DNA of 64,000 nucleotides from Polyangium jinanense (GCF_028435365.1 NZ_JAGTJJ010000003.1:447418-511417); one strand, 5' to 3'; numbered from the stretch's first letter, positions 51,826-59,460 are shown. The notes: a model not told the origin generated them from the letters alone. A program made the numbers and translations.

Positions 51826-52275
51826 ATGACGGGTTCCGGACAACTTCTGATCGAGGGGTTCCATCCCGGTGAGCTTCCTGAAGCGCTTGGTCCAGAGCTC
51901 GAAGCAGAGGCCGTGAGCGGTCGCCCGCTCGTGGTACGAGTCGGGACAGCCGACGTGCTCCTCTCGCTCGCCACCGAGGGCAGTGTCCTTCGGACGGAGC
52001 TCGCCCATGTTGACGGCGGGGGTGAGGGTGTGCTGCCGGCTTTGATTCCGGCTTTCGTGCGGCTGGCCCAGCGCCGAGGCGCTGCTGAGATCGAGTGGCT
52101 CGTCTTCGCGACGAGTTGCGCGCGCCCGAATCCAAGAGTGCGCCCCATTCTCGAAAGGCGTGGCTTCGTGGTTCGGGAGATCCCCGGGCGCGGCTTCTGC
52201 TACCATCGGCGAGATGCGGTGGAGTGCAGTCACGATGCCCGAACCACTTCCGGAGGGACCGAAAGGGCCGGCTAA
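51826..52275 (+). CDS. Cassette 2: GNAT-like acetyltransferase
   Basis: The product is 149 aa. The central part resembles an N-acetyltransferase: a beta strand (VLRTELAHVDGGGEG), the helix LIPAFVRLAQRRGAAEIEWLV, and the late RPILERRGFVVREI element typical of GNAT folds. The acetyl-CoA P-loop is not well conserved, so function is tentative. The ATG follows AAAGGA. The stop codon TAA is part of the attC outer box GGCTAAC. Confidence 0.55.
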   Translation: MTGSGQLLIEGFHPGELPEALGPELEAEAVSGRPLVVRVGTADVLLSLATEGSVLRTELAHVDGGGEGVLPALIPAFVRLAQRRGAAEIEWLVFATSCARPNPRVRPILERRGFVVREIPGRGFCYHRRDAVECSHDARTTSGGTERAG

Positions 52276-52352
52276 CAAGCGGCTGGTGCTGACGGTGCGC
52301 CGAGCTTCGCTTTGCTCGGCACGGCGCACCGCAGCACACCCGCGCGTTAGCC
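52270..52352 (+). repeat. attC site of cassette 2
   Basis: Outer boxes GGCTAAC and GTTAGCC flank a strong central dyad (GGTGCGCC with GGCGCACC, and GCCGAGC with GCTCGGC). The site is 83 bases long. The same TAA serves as stop codon of the preceding gene. Confidence 0.88.
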
Positions 52353-52367
52353 GTCATTGGAGGGCTC

Positions 52368-52973
52368 GTGGGCAAGATTGATCTCAAGAGCGAGTTGAAA
52401 GACCTGTACAAGCCTTCCGCAAAGGAGGTGGTCGAAATTGACGTTCCTGCGTTCAACTTTCTGATGGTCGATGGCGAAGGGAATCCCAACACATCCAAGA
52501 GTTACAAAGAGGCGGTAGAGGCTCTCTATTCCGTTTCATACACCATAAAGTTTGCACTAAAGAGGGAGAAGGGACTCGACTACGTGGTAATGCCACTTGA
52601 AGGTCTGTGGTGGGCGGACGACTTGACTAGCTTCAACCACGGTGAAAAGGAAAGTTGGAAATGGACAATGATGATCATGCAGCCGCCGGAAGCTGCAAAG
52701 CAGATAGTCGAGTCGGCGATTGCAAGCGTTCAAGACAAGAAGGGACTGCCCGGGCTTCAAGGCATTCGTTTTGAAAAATTTAGAGAAGGTCGGTGTGCGC
52801 AAACATTGCATGTAGGCCCGTTCTCGGCGGAAGGTCCGACAATCCAGCGGGTGCATGACTACATATCAAGCCGTTCTGCCCTTAGGGGCAAGCACCATGA
52901 GATCTATCTGAGCGACATTCGAAAAGCGGCACCTGAAAAATGGAAGACAATCATCCGTCAGCCAATGGAATGA
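52368..52973 (+). CDS. Cassette 3: GyrI-like small-molecule-binding protein, copy 1
   Basis: The product is 201 aa with a GTG start supported by GGAGGG. The SHV-like fold of GyrI-like domains is indicated by KEVVEIDVPAFNFLMVDGEG, YVVMPLEGLWWADD, and the C-terminal CAQTLHVGPFSAEGPTIQRV with HHEIYLSD. Stand-alone proteins of this type (SBMC/GyrI-like) bind or hydrolyse small toxic compounds. The base composition is clearly lower in GC than the host. A second copy at 56105-56710 differs at seven residues by my count. Confidence 0.85.
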   Translation: MGKIDLKSELKDLYKPSAKEVVEIDVPAFNFLMVDGEGNPNTSKSYKEAVEALYSVSYTIKFALKREKGLDYVVMPLEGLWWADDLTSFNHGEKESWKWTMMIMQPPEAAKQIVESAIASVQDKKGLPGLQGIRFEKFREGRCAQTLHVGPFSAEGPTIQRVHDYISSRSALRGKHHEIYLSDIRKAAPEKWKTIIRQPME

Positions 52974-52974
52974 C

Positions 52975-53034
52975 GGCTAATGATTCAATTGAGTCGACGC
53001 CACTTTGTGGCGTGGCTTAATTCAGACGGTAGGC
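52975..53034 (+). repeat. attC site of cassette 3
   Basis: A 60-base site with GGCTAAT at the left, a central dyad (GACGCCAC with GTGGCGT), and GGTAGGC at the right, where the expected GTTAGGC carries a T-to-G change. The body matches the widespread attC class with ATTCA...TTAATTCAG arms, also seen at 56712-56771. Confidence 0.8.
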
Positions 53035-53066
53035 CTCGCGCAGGCCCACACACTTCAGGAGAACTC

Positions 53067-53444
53067 ATGTTTGACCACGTCAAATTCGGAGTCAGCGACT
53101 ATGCAGCGAGCAAAGCGTTCTTCCTCAAGGCACTCGAACCGCTCGGCGTAGCTGTTGTCTCGGAGGGGCCGCCGACGTACGGTGTCGAACTTAGCCCAAA
53201 GGGTGGTAAGGCTTCATTGTGCCTGTACCAAACCGAGGAGAAGCCGGCGCATCTTCACTTGGCGTTCACGGCCGAGAATCGCCAGCAAGTCGAAGCTTTC
53301 TATCGCGCGGCTCTGGAGGCGGGTGGCAAAGACAACGGTGCGCCTGGTCTGCGCCCGCAATACCACGCGAACTACTATGCAGCTTTCGTCATTGGTCCGG
53401 ACGGGCACAACATCGAAGTGGTTTGCCACGAACCCGAGGCCTGA
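53067..53444 (+). CDS. Cassette 4: VOC family protein
   Basis: The product is 125 aa. The glyoxalase/bleomycin-resistance fold is shown by MFDHVKFGVSDYAASKAFF at the N-terminus and YYAAFVIGPDGHNIEVVCHE at the C-terminus, with metal-ligand His and Glu in those strands. Single-domain VOC proteins act as dimeric metalloenzymes or drug-binding proteins, and are frequent integron cassette products. AGGAGA precedes the ATG. The stop TGA lies inside the left attC box. Confidence 0.88.
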   Translation: MFDHVKFGVSDYAASKAFFLKALEPLGVAVVSEGPPTYGVELSPKGGKASLCLYQTEEKPAHLHLAFTAENRQQVEAFYRAALEAGGKDNGAPGLRPQYHANYYAAFVIGPDGHNIEVVCHEPEA

Positions 53445-53516
53445 CCCTTCGTTGCACCCGACGTGCTAAAGCAGGCTTCGCCTGCTTCTGCCCGCGGGTG
53501 AACTCAAACGTTTGGC
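53439..53516 (+). repeat. attC site of cassette 4
   Basis: A 78-base site with GCCTGAC at the left and GTTTGGC at the right, and a perfect central stem AAGCAGG/CCTGCTT around CTTCG. The left box overlaps the stop codon of the VOC gene. Confidence 0.82.
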
Positions 53517-53621
53517 GGAAACCGACCAACCGGAGCATAAGGCCATGCCAGGCAGGCTTCGTCGGTGGAACGTAATCAACAGAGGCGTTGACCTCGCAAG
53601 AAAAACGGAGTGATCAGGCAC

Positions 53622-53918
53622 ATGTTGGAGTGGTTGCGAAATGCTTGGCGAAAAGCCTTCTCTTCACGGGCAGAGTTGCCTCAGGTCGAGCCTGCCGTGC
53701 AGGTCGCGGTGGCCCGTTGCTATCGCGAATCATTCCCCGAACGCATGAATCCACCCGTGTCGTTTTCCATTGTTGCCGACGAAAATGACTACTTCGTTGT
53801 GGCGGCAAGCAACCTTGAACCCGGATGTCTGGACTTCTTTCGTGTCGCCAAGGATACTCATCTCGCAACACTGGTCGAAGAAGACCAACTCAAATACCGT
53901 CCTCGAAATCTCAAGTGA
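53622..53918 (+). CDS. Cassette 5: small unknown protein
   Basis: The product is 98 aa from the ATG at 53622; a GTG at 53610 would add four residues. A basic amphipathic N-terminus (WLRNAWRKAFSSR) precedes an acidic alpha/beta part (NDYFVVAASNLEPGCLDFF). No family is recognised. Its position in a cassette and its AT-richer composition make it a real cassette gene of unknown function. Confidence 0.55.
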   Translation: MLEWLRNAWRKAFSSRAELPQVEPAVQVAVARCYRESFPERMNPPVSFSIVADENDYFVVAASNLEPGCLDFFRVAKDTHLATLVEEDQLKYRPRNLK

Positions 53919-53972
53919 CCACGCGATGAACACCGACCGGCTGCCCCGACGGGTTCTCGCGAAGCGTTGGGC
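53914..53972 (+). repeat. Degenerate attC site of cassette 5
   Basis: The right core box GTTGGGC and an internal dyad (CGCGA...GAAC with GTTC...TCGCG) are present. The left box reads AGTGACC and does not match the consensus. The stop codon of the preceding gene lies in it. Confidence 0.5.
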
Positions 53973-54110
53973 GGGCAGCCACCCTCTAGACGGCAGCTTC
54001 GTTCCGGCTCGGGCTGAGCCGAGGGGCCGCGAGAGGGCCATCGGCAGAAGCGTCGCGCTCGCGTCTCGCCAGTCGCAAAAGGGTGCAGAGACCTGCTAGG
54101 TTTGCCCGCC

Positions 54111-55226
54111 GTGGTTCACCGGATCCTGCTTCAACTGCGCCTCACCCTTTACACGCGTGCGCCCGAGGCCTTCGCCTTCGAGCTATCGGAGCGCTTCCGG
54201 CAGCTCCGGATCGCCGGGATGGTGGACGGGCGCGTCCTGCCGGACGGCGAGGTGAGCGCGCTCCTCCACGGGCTGACGTCGCTTGCAGGCGAAGCCATCC
54301 CCTCGCTCACCCGGCGCAACCCGAGCGTGGCGCTCAACGTCGTCGAGGTTGCAAGGCTCGCTTCGCTACGGGCCGGCGTGGAGCAGGCGCTCGTGGCCCG
54401 GGCCCCCCACCTCGGCCCCTTGCTCGAGGTCTTCGGGGCGCGCCCGGCGGCGCGGCAGTACCGGCTTTCCACCTGGCTCACCGACTTCGCGGCGGTGACG
54501 GGACGGCTCCGCAAAGTCTCCCCTGACGATTTCGTGGACGCGGTCGGCGAGGGCCTGGATCCCTGGGCCGAGTACGACAAGATAGAGGGCCGATGGCAGT
54601 TCCACGAGAGCGGCTCCGCGGAGGTGCGGTGGCTGCTCTCCGCCATCGGCTGCGAAGACGACCTCGCCACTCACAAGGGGAAGCGCTGGGTTCACACCTT
54701 CGACCACCGGGACGGGGACGCCTGGGAAGAGCTGCCGAAGATGATCGGCGTGCCAGAGGACGAGGACTTCGACGCCGAGCTCCAAGCCTGGAGGGAGAGC
54801 GAAGAGACCATGGATGTGTTCGATTTCGTCGACCTCTGCAACGCCCGCGCCCATGCGCTGGGGTGCGAGCTGCGCCTGTTCTCCGTCGAAACCCACGGAG
54901 ACGACCACCTATTCGTGGCGCTGCCGCCTCTGGCCTGCAAGTCCGCGGTGGAGCGCGGACTCCTCGAGGTCACGCCCTATGTGCCGCATCTGTCGACGAG
55001 GCCACGCTGGTCGCTGTGGCACGCCGGCGTGGTGCTGCTCGCCGGCGTGCTCGCCCTCGCCCTCGCCTACGCTCTCTACCCAGCCGCACGCACGTCGATC
55101 GAAGCCGTTTGCCTCCTGGGTCCTCTGATGCTCGCGATCATCTGGGGGAATCGATGGATCGAGCGCACCCTCGCCGCGCGCTTCCCAGCGGTGGTGCGCG
55201 CGCTCAAATCGCTGCGAGAGCGGTGA
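54111..55226 (+). CDS. Cassette 6: unknown protein with two C-terminal membrane spans
   Basis: The product is about 371 aa from a GTG at 54111; a TTG at 54102 is possible. The first 285 residues are soluble, acidic and rich in Trp/Glu (GRWQFHESGSAEVRWLLSAI, MDVFDFVDLCNARAHALGCE). Two adjacent membrane spans follow (LWHAGVVLLAGVLALALAY, VCLLGPLMLAIIWG). The composition is host-like, unlike neighbouring cassettes. The leader of about 145 bases before the start is long for a cassette. No family is recognised. Confidence 0.6.
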   Translation: MVHRILLQLRLTLYTRAPEAFAFELSERFRQLRIAGMVDGRVLPDGEVSALLHGLTSLAGEAIPSLTRRNPSVALNVVEVARLASLRAGVEQALVARAPHLGPLLEVFGARPAARQYRLSTWLTDFAAVTGRLRKVSPDDFVDAVGEGLDPWAEYDKIEGRWQFHESGSAEVRWLLSAIGCEDDLATHKGKRWVHTFDHRDGDAWEELPKMIGVPEDEDFDAELQAWRESEETMDVFDFVDLCNARAHALGCELRLFSVETHGDDHLFVALPPLACKSAVERGLLEVTPYVPHLSTRPRWSLWHAGVVLLAGVLALALAYALYPAARTSIEAVCLLGPLMLAIIWGNRWIERTLAARFPAVVRALKSLRER

Positions 55227-55253
55227 GCTCCACCCGCATCGGAAGGCAGAACC

Positions 55254-55337
55254 GCCCAACGACGTGTTGCAGACCGACGGAGCACGCCGCCTCGCTCCGC
55301 TCGGCAGTGTATCCCGCGGCTGAACAGTGCGTTATGC
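55254..55337 (+). repeat. attC site of cassette 6
   Basis: An 84-base site with GCCCAAC at the left and GTTATGC at the right. Internal arms such as CGACGTGTTGCAGACCGAC are asymmetrically paired. The left box begins 27 bases past the gene stop. Confidence 0.8.
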
Positions 55338-55351
55338 CGAGAGGATGAGTG

Positions 55352-55963
55352 ATGCGAATAACCTCGCAGGCAGACGCTGAGCGGTTCCTTCGCGCGACAC
55401 AAGCCGGAGCCGAGTTCGGGTTCAAGCTCTCGCACACATCATCATGGCTTGAATATCTGCAACTCCTGCTCAAGGAAGCTGCAACTTGGTGCGCCATGCG
55501 CATCGACCACTTGTCGCCGAAGGACTGCTTCCGCCAGGAAACTGTCCGCCCGCGAGTTTTACCCCGTGACCGCTGGGACTGCGTTAGAGATATCGCCTAC
55601 AATCGGCGCCGCGCGCTCGAAGGGCGCCGAATTGCGCTTCCTTCAGCGCACGAAGGAAGACTGCTCGTGTACTTCCCGGATCTGGACCTCGCAGACGGTG
55701 CAGCGGAGGTCGCTTCAAACGGCTTCTTCGATGTAAACAACGCGCCTCCGTATGGAAGCTGGGTCGCCTATTTCGAGGACAACGACGCTGAGGCGTCTTC
55801 TCGCTCGATTCTGCTGTCGTGGGTGCCCGATGCGTTCATCCCGCTTGCAGACGCGGGCGTACAGGTAAATCCAGAAGGATGCATCGTGTGGCTTGATGAG
55901 CTTGCGTCACCTCTACGTCAGGCAGTCGTATATGTCGGGTTCAACTACCGATGTCCGGCATAA
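55352..55963 (+). CDS. Cassette 7: unknown protein
   Basis: The product is 203 aa from the ATG at 55352, with AGAGGA upstream. A helical N-terminus (MRITSQADAERFLRATQAG) leads into an alpha/beta domain (RLLVYFPDLDLADGAAEVA, FIPLADAGVQVNPEGCIVWLDE). It is vaguely similar to immunity-type proteins in layout, but I cannot assign a family. The stop TAA is within the attC left box. Confidence 0.6.
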   Translation: MRITSQADAERFLRATQAGAEFGFKLSHTSSWLEYLQLLLKEAATWCAMRIDHLSPKDCFRQETVRPRVLPRDRWDCVRDIAYNRRRALEGRRIALPSAHEGRLLVYFPDLDLADGAAEVASNGFFDVNNAPPYGSWVAYFEDNDAEASSRSILLSWVPDAFIPLADAGVQVNPEGCIVWLDELASPLRQAVVYVGFNYRCPA

Positions 55964-56089
55964 CGAGCAGCTGGATCCAACGACGCCCGCCGCGTGGAGG
56001 ACTGAAGTCTTGCGAATAACAGGAATGTCATGGGCACGCTGCAACCTCGACCTCGGCGGGTTTCGCGGCTCACCCGCAGGCCGTTCGCC
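55958..56089 (+). repeat. Long attC site of cassette 7
   Basis: A 132-base site with GCATAAC at the left and GTTCGCC at the right. The core at the right differs from the GTTAGCC found before the first GyrI copy by one base, and the two ends are not complementary. The following 20 bases are identical to those after attC of cassette 2. Confidence 0.65.
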
Positions 56090-56104
56090 GTCATTGGAGG
56101 GCTC

Positions 56105-56710
56105 GTGGGCAAGATTGATCTCAAGAGCGAGTTGAAAGACCTGTACAAGCCTTCCGCAAAGGAGGTGGTCGAAATTGACGTTCCTGCGTTCAACTTTCTG
56201 ATGGTCGATGGCGAAGGGAATCCCAACACATCCAAGAGTTACAAAGAGGCAGTAGAGGCTCTCTATTCCGTTTCATACACCATAAAGTTTGCACTGAAGA
56301 AGGAGAAGGGACTCGACTACGTGGTCATGCCACTTGAAGGCCTGTGGTGGGCGGACGACTTGACTAGCTTCAACCGCGATGAAAAGGAAAGCTGGAAATG
56401 GACAATGATGATCATGCTGCCGCCGGAAGCTGCAAAGCAGATCGTCCAGTCGGCGATTGCCAGCGTTCAAGACAAGAAGGGACTGCCCGGCCTTGAAGGC
56501 ATTCGCTTTGAAACATTTAGAGAAGGTCGGTGTGCGCAAACATTGCATGTAGGCCCCTTCTCGGCGGAAGGTCCGACAATCCAGCGGGTGCATGACTACA
56601 TATCAAGCCGTTCTGCCCTTAGGGGCAAGCACCATGAGATCTATCTGAGCGACATTCGAAAGGCGGCACCTGAAAAATGGAAGACAATCATCCGTCAGCC
56701 AATGGAATGA
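56105..56710 (+). CDS. Cassette 8: GyrI-like protein, copy 2
   Basis: The product is 201 aa, same start (GTG with GGAGGG) and same length as copy 1 at 52368. By direct comparison seven residues differ, all in the middle third (for example FNRDEKESW versus FNHGEKESW, and MLPPEAAK versus MQPPEAAK). Motifs for the GyrI-like fold are unchanged in both, so both are probably functional. Confidence 0.85.
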   Translation: MGKIDLKSELKDLYKPSAKEVVEIDVPAFNFLMVDGEGNPNTSKSYKEAVEALYSVSYTIKFALKKEKGLDYVVMPLEGLWWADDLTSFNRDEKESWKWTMMIMLPPEAAKQIVQSAIASVQDKKGLPGLEGIRFETFREGRCAQTLHVGPFSAEGPTIQRVHDYISSRSALRGKHHEIYLSDIRKAAPEKWKTIIRQPME

Positions 56711-56711
56711 C

Positions 56712-56771
56712 GGCTAACGATTCATTCAGGCCGACGCCGCTTCGCGGCGCGGCTTCATTCAGACGTTAGGC
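56712..56771 (+). repeat. attC site of cassette 8
   Basis: A 60-base site with GGCTAAC, the central stem GACGCCGC-TTCG-GCGGCGC and GTTAGGC. It is close in body to the attC sites of classical resistance cassettes such as aadA, and a cleaner version of the site at 52975. Confidence 0.92.
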
Positions 56772-56835
56772 AGACTTTGGCATGTACAGCGTGCCAGCCC
56801 CGCAGCCAATGATTTTCGCCAAGAGGAGCTTCGAA

Positions 56836-57489
56836 ATGACCATCACCATTACCGCCTTTGAACGATCGCCCGATGGCGGCAAGGGACTGGCGCGTGATAC
56901 GCGCGTTCGCTGGGCGCTTGAAGAAGTGGGCCAGCCTTACGAGGTTCGGCTTGTTTCGTTCCGTGCGATGAAGGAACCCGCGCATCTGGCGCTTCATCCT
57001 TTTGGCCAGATTCCGACCTATGAGGAAGGCGATCTCGGCCTGTTCGAGACAGGAGCGATCGTGTTCCATATCGCCGAGCGCCATGCGGGCCTGCTGCCAG
57101 AGGATGCCAATGCCCGGGCGCGTGCGATCACGTGGATGTTTGCCGCGCTCAACACGGTGGAGCCGCCGATCCTTGAACTCGGAAACGCCAGGATCCTGGA
57201 GAGCGATAAGCCCTGGAGTAACGAGCGCCTGCCTCTCGTCGAGGATCGCGTCCGCAACCGGCTGAAACAACTTTCCGCTCGCCTGGGCGATGCCGAATGG
57301 CTCGACGGTGCATTCAGCGCGGGCGACCTGATGATGGTGTCGGTGCTACTCAGGCTGAAATCATCGGGCATTCTGAACGAATTTCCGAACCTGGCCGCCT
57401 ATGTCGCCCGCGGCGAAGCGCGGCCCGCCTACAAGCGGGCTTTCGATGCTCAAGCGGCGATCAACACCGGCAAGCCACCGACCGGCTGA
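56836..57489 (+). CDS. Cassette 9: glutathione S-transferase
   Basis: The product is 217 aa from the ATG at 56836, supported by GAGGAG. The thioredoxin-like N-terminal half contains RVRWALEEVGQPYEVRLV, the cis-Pro in HPFGQIPTYEEGD, and LFETGAIVFHIAERH. The all-helical C-terminal half has the FSAGDLMMVSVLLRL motif of GSTs. The family conjugates glutathione to electrophiles. Codon use differs somewhat from the host. No attC is seen after it, so the right boundary of the array is lost or eroded. Confidence 0.88.
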   Translation: MTITITAFERSPDGGKGLARDTRVRWALEEVGQPYEVRLVSFRAMKEPAHLALHPFGQIPTYEEGDLGLFETGAIVFHIAERHAGLLPEDANARARAITWMFAALNTVEPPILELGNARILESDKPWSNERLPLVEDRVRNRLKQLSARLGDAEWLDGAFSAGDLMMVSVLLRLKSSGILNEFPNLAAYVARGEARPAYKRAFDAQAAINTGKPPTG

Positions 57490-57581
57490 TTGAGATCCGG
57501 CCTGGGCTCGAAGTCGTCATCCGTCATCTACGATGGCCAGTTTGTTCACTCAACGCGCCGAGCGGACTGCGGGGAGCATTG

Positions 57582-57662
57582 ATGCCGGTATTTTTCGCGT
57601 ACTTAGACCTGAACCACTTCATCACACTTGCGAAGCTGCGGCAGGCAGGGACAGTTCCATGA
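57582..57662 (+). pseudogene. Truncated N-terminus of a PIN-like ORF
   Basis: A 26-residue reading frame begins with a good GGGGAG Shine-Dalgarno and reads MPVFFAYLDLNHFITLAKLR before a stop that overlaps the hydrolase ATG. The YLDLNHF start resembles the first strand of PIN-like proteins. It appears to be the surviving 5' end of a gene cut by recombination. Confidence 0.4.
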
Positions 57663-58507
57663 CGACCTGGATCCGTGAAGTCTGCGAAACGAACGGCATC
57701 AACATCCACTACCTCCGAACTGGAGGCGCCAAGGATCCCGTCGTTCTGCTCCATGGATTGATGGGGAGCGGCGCCTGCTGGACTCCCCTGGCGCGGGCGC
57801 TCGAAGGTGAATTCGACGTCGTCATGCCCGACGCCAGAGGGCACGGCGGTTCGAGCGCGCCGCACCACGGATACCGGTACGACGATCACGCGAGCGACGT
57901 CGTAGGCCTCATCCGCGGCCTTTCGCTCTCTCGTCCGGTTCTGCTTGGCCACTCGATGGGCGGCATGACCGCCGCGGTGGTGGCGAGTCGAGGGGCGGGG
58001 ATCATCCGCGGCCTCATCCTGGTCGACCCGACGTTCTTGAGCCCCGAGCGCCAACGCGAGGTGCGCGACAGCGACGTCGCCGATCAACACCGCCAGGCCC
58101 TCGGCTTACAGAAGTCGGACCTCGTTGCGCAGGCCCGAGCCCGACACCCGCGTCGCTCGCCCGAGATCGTCGAGCTTCAAGCCGAGGCGAGATTGAAGAC
58201 TTGCATGGGCGCGTTCGACGTACTCACGCCGCCCAACCCCGCGTATCGCGACGTGGTGAGCGCGATTGACGTCCCGAGCCTGCTCGTCATGGGTGACTGT
58301 AGCCCCGTCGTCACGCTCGAGATGGCAACGGAACTGCGGAGTCTCAACCCACGTGTACGAATCGAACAGGTACAGGACGCCGGCCACGGCCTTCCGTTTG
58401 AACAACCCGAGCGCCTGGGAGAGGTAGTCCTGTCGTTCTTGCGTGAGCTGGTGCAAGAAAACTCGACGTTCAGCGCGACATCCACGGGGGATGATGTCTT
58501 GCTGTAG
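57659..58507 (+). CDS. Alpha/beta hydrolase
   Basis: The product is 282 aa. The fold is shown by VVLLHGLMGSGACW, DARGHGGSS, the nucleophile elbow LGHSMGGMTA, the acid in LVMGDCSP, and the final His in DAGHGLPFEQP. It is similar to general esterases, haloperoxidase-like or epoxide-hydrolase-like enzymes. The substrate is unknown. It converges with the LysR gene (11 bases between stops), which may control it indirectly. Confidence 0.85.
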   Translation: MTTWIREVCETNGINIHYLRTGGAKDPVVLLHGLMGSGACWTPLARALEGEFDVVMPDARGHGGSSAPHHGYRYDDHASDVVGLIRGLSLSRPVLLGHSMGGMTAAVVASRGAGIIRGLILVDPTFLSPERQREVRDSDVADQHRQALGLQKSDLVAQARARHPRRSPEIVELQAEARLKTCMGAFDVLTPPNPAYRDVVSAIDVPSLLVMGDCSPVVTLEMATELRSLNPRVRIEQVQDAGHGLPFEQPERLGEVVLSFLRELVQENSTFSATSTGDDVLL

Positions 58508-58518
58508 CTGGGGAGCAT

Positions 58519-59436
58519 TTATTGGCGATCATCCGAGACCTCCCGGGCACTGTGCTCAGAATTCGTGATCTCGAGGAATGAGCGTACGAGCGGATCCTCT
58601 TCGTCAGCGGCGCGCCATACGGAGCGACCAAGGATGACGACGTCCAGGCCACGAACCCGCTTGAGGACCGCTCCAACTCGGATGAAGGGTGCGGCGCTCT
58701 CCGTAAAGAAGCTGAGGCCCTCGCCGCTCGCGACGAGCGTGACGAGGGCTTCGTTGTCCGCCTCCTCGTGGGCGATCTCGAGCGTTTGGCCATGCGCTCG
58801 GAACGCGGCGATGACGTCATCATAGAGCCGCGGACTCCGCTTGCGCGGGATCCATAGGAAGCGCTCGTTCTTCAGGTCGGCGATCCGCAGTGTGCGTCGT
58901 GTGGCGAGTCGATGGCTCTTCGACATTCCCACGCTGAGACGATCGCGAAACAGCACGCGGAAGTGGACGAGCGGGTTTTCTACCGGCGGATGATAGCCGT
59001 ACCCTAGCGAGATTTTGCCATCGCGCAGAGCGGCGACCTGCTCCTCACTCGGTAGCGGCACGAGGCGCACCTCGACGCGCGGATGACGTGCGCGGAACAT
59101 CTGCACGACCCTGGGCAGCAGGCCGCTGTAGGCCATGCCGCCCTCGAATCCGACCACGACCGTTCCGATGCGGCCCTGCGCCGCCTCGAGGGCGTCCTCG
59201 ACCGCCCGCGTGGCGCGTGCCAGCGTGGCGCGCGCGCCTTCCAGGAAGCTACGGCCGGCGGGGGACAGCTTTACCCCGCGTCCTTTGGCTATGAAAAGCT
59301 TGGCGCCGATCTCCTCCTCGAGCTGGGCGATCTGCCGGCTCAACGGCGACTGCGAAATGTGAAGCCGCTCGGCGGCCCTTCCGAAGTGCTCCGCTTCAGC
59401 GACAGCAACAAAGTACCGCAGGTGACGTAGCTCCAT
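58519..59436 (-). CDS. LysR-family transcriptional regulator
   Basis: The product is 305 aa, typical for the family. The winged-helix N-terminus reads HFGRAAERLHISQSPLSRQI followed by the dimerisation helix. The effector domain begins at about residue 90 (GTVVVGFEGGMAYSGLLP). It probably autoregulates through the palindrome just upstream of its start, and may act on the divergent + strand gene. Confidence 0.92.
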   Translation of the reverse strand: MELRHLRYFVAVAEAEHFGRAAERLHISQSPLSRQIAQLEEEIGAKLFIAKGRGVKLSPAGRSFLEGARATLARATRAVEDALEAAQGRIGTVVVGFEGGMAYSGLLPRVVQMFRARHPRVEVRLVPLPSEEQVAALRDGKISLGYGYHPPVENPLVHFRVLFRDRLSVGMSKSHRLATRRTLRIADLKNERFLWIPRKRSPRLYDDVIAAFRAHGQTLEIAHEEADNEALVTLVASGEGLSFFTESAAPFIRVGAVLKRVRGLDVVILGRSVWRAADEEDPLVRSFLEITNSEHSAREVSDDRQ

Positions 59437-59438
59437 GA

Positions 59439-59460
59439 TTCAGACCTATAGGGTCTGGAA
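59439..59460. promoter_or_regulatory. LysR-type operator
   Basis: A near-perfect palindrome with half-sites TTCAGACC and GGTCTGGAA around TATAG begins three bases upstream of the LysR ATG. Such a dyad fits the T-N11-A type of LysR recognition site. Confidence 0.6.

Larger units (their letters stand above)
51009..57489 (+). mobile_element. CALIN-type integron remnant with nine cassettes
   Basis: The region contains an integrase relic on the minus strand followed by nine gene cassettes, all reading + and each, except the last, ended by an attC-like site. The cassette boundaries, taken as the G/TTRRRY-type core points, are about 51111, 51800, 52346, 53028, 53510, 53966, 55331, 56083 and 56765. 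Cassette lengths range from 456 to 1365 bases. Several cassettes are visibly AT-richer than the surrounding genome. There is no intact intI in the window. The third and eighth cassettes are near-identical copies. Confidence 0.85.

Noticed and set aside
51152..52498. 448-codon minus-strand frame through the first cassettes
   Set aside because: It crosses two attC sites and two cassette genes in antisense and has no family similarity that I recognise.
57490..57658. Search for the attC of the GST cassette
   Set aside because: GGCTGAT at the gene end could be a decayed left box, but no right core box or dyad follows within 130 bases.
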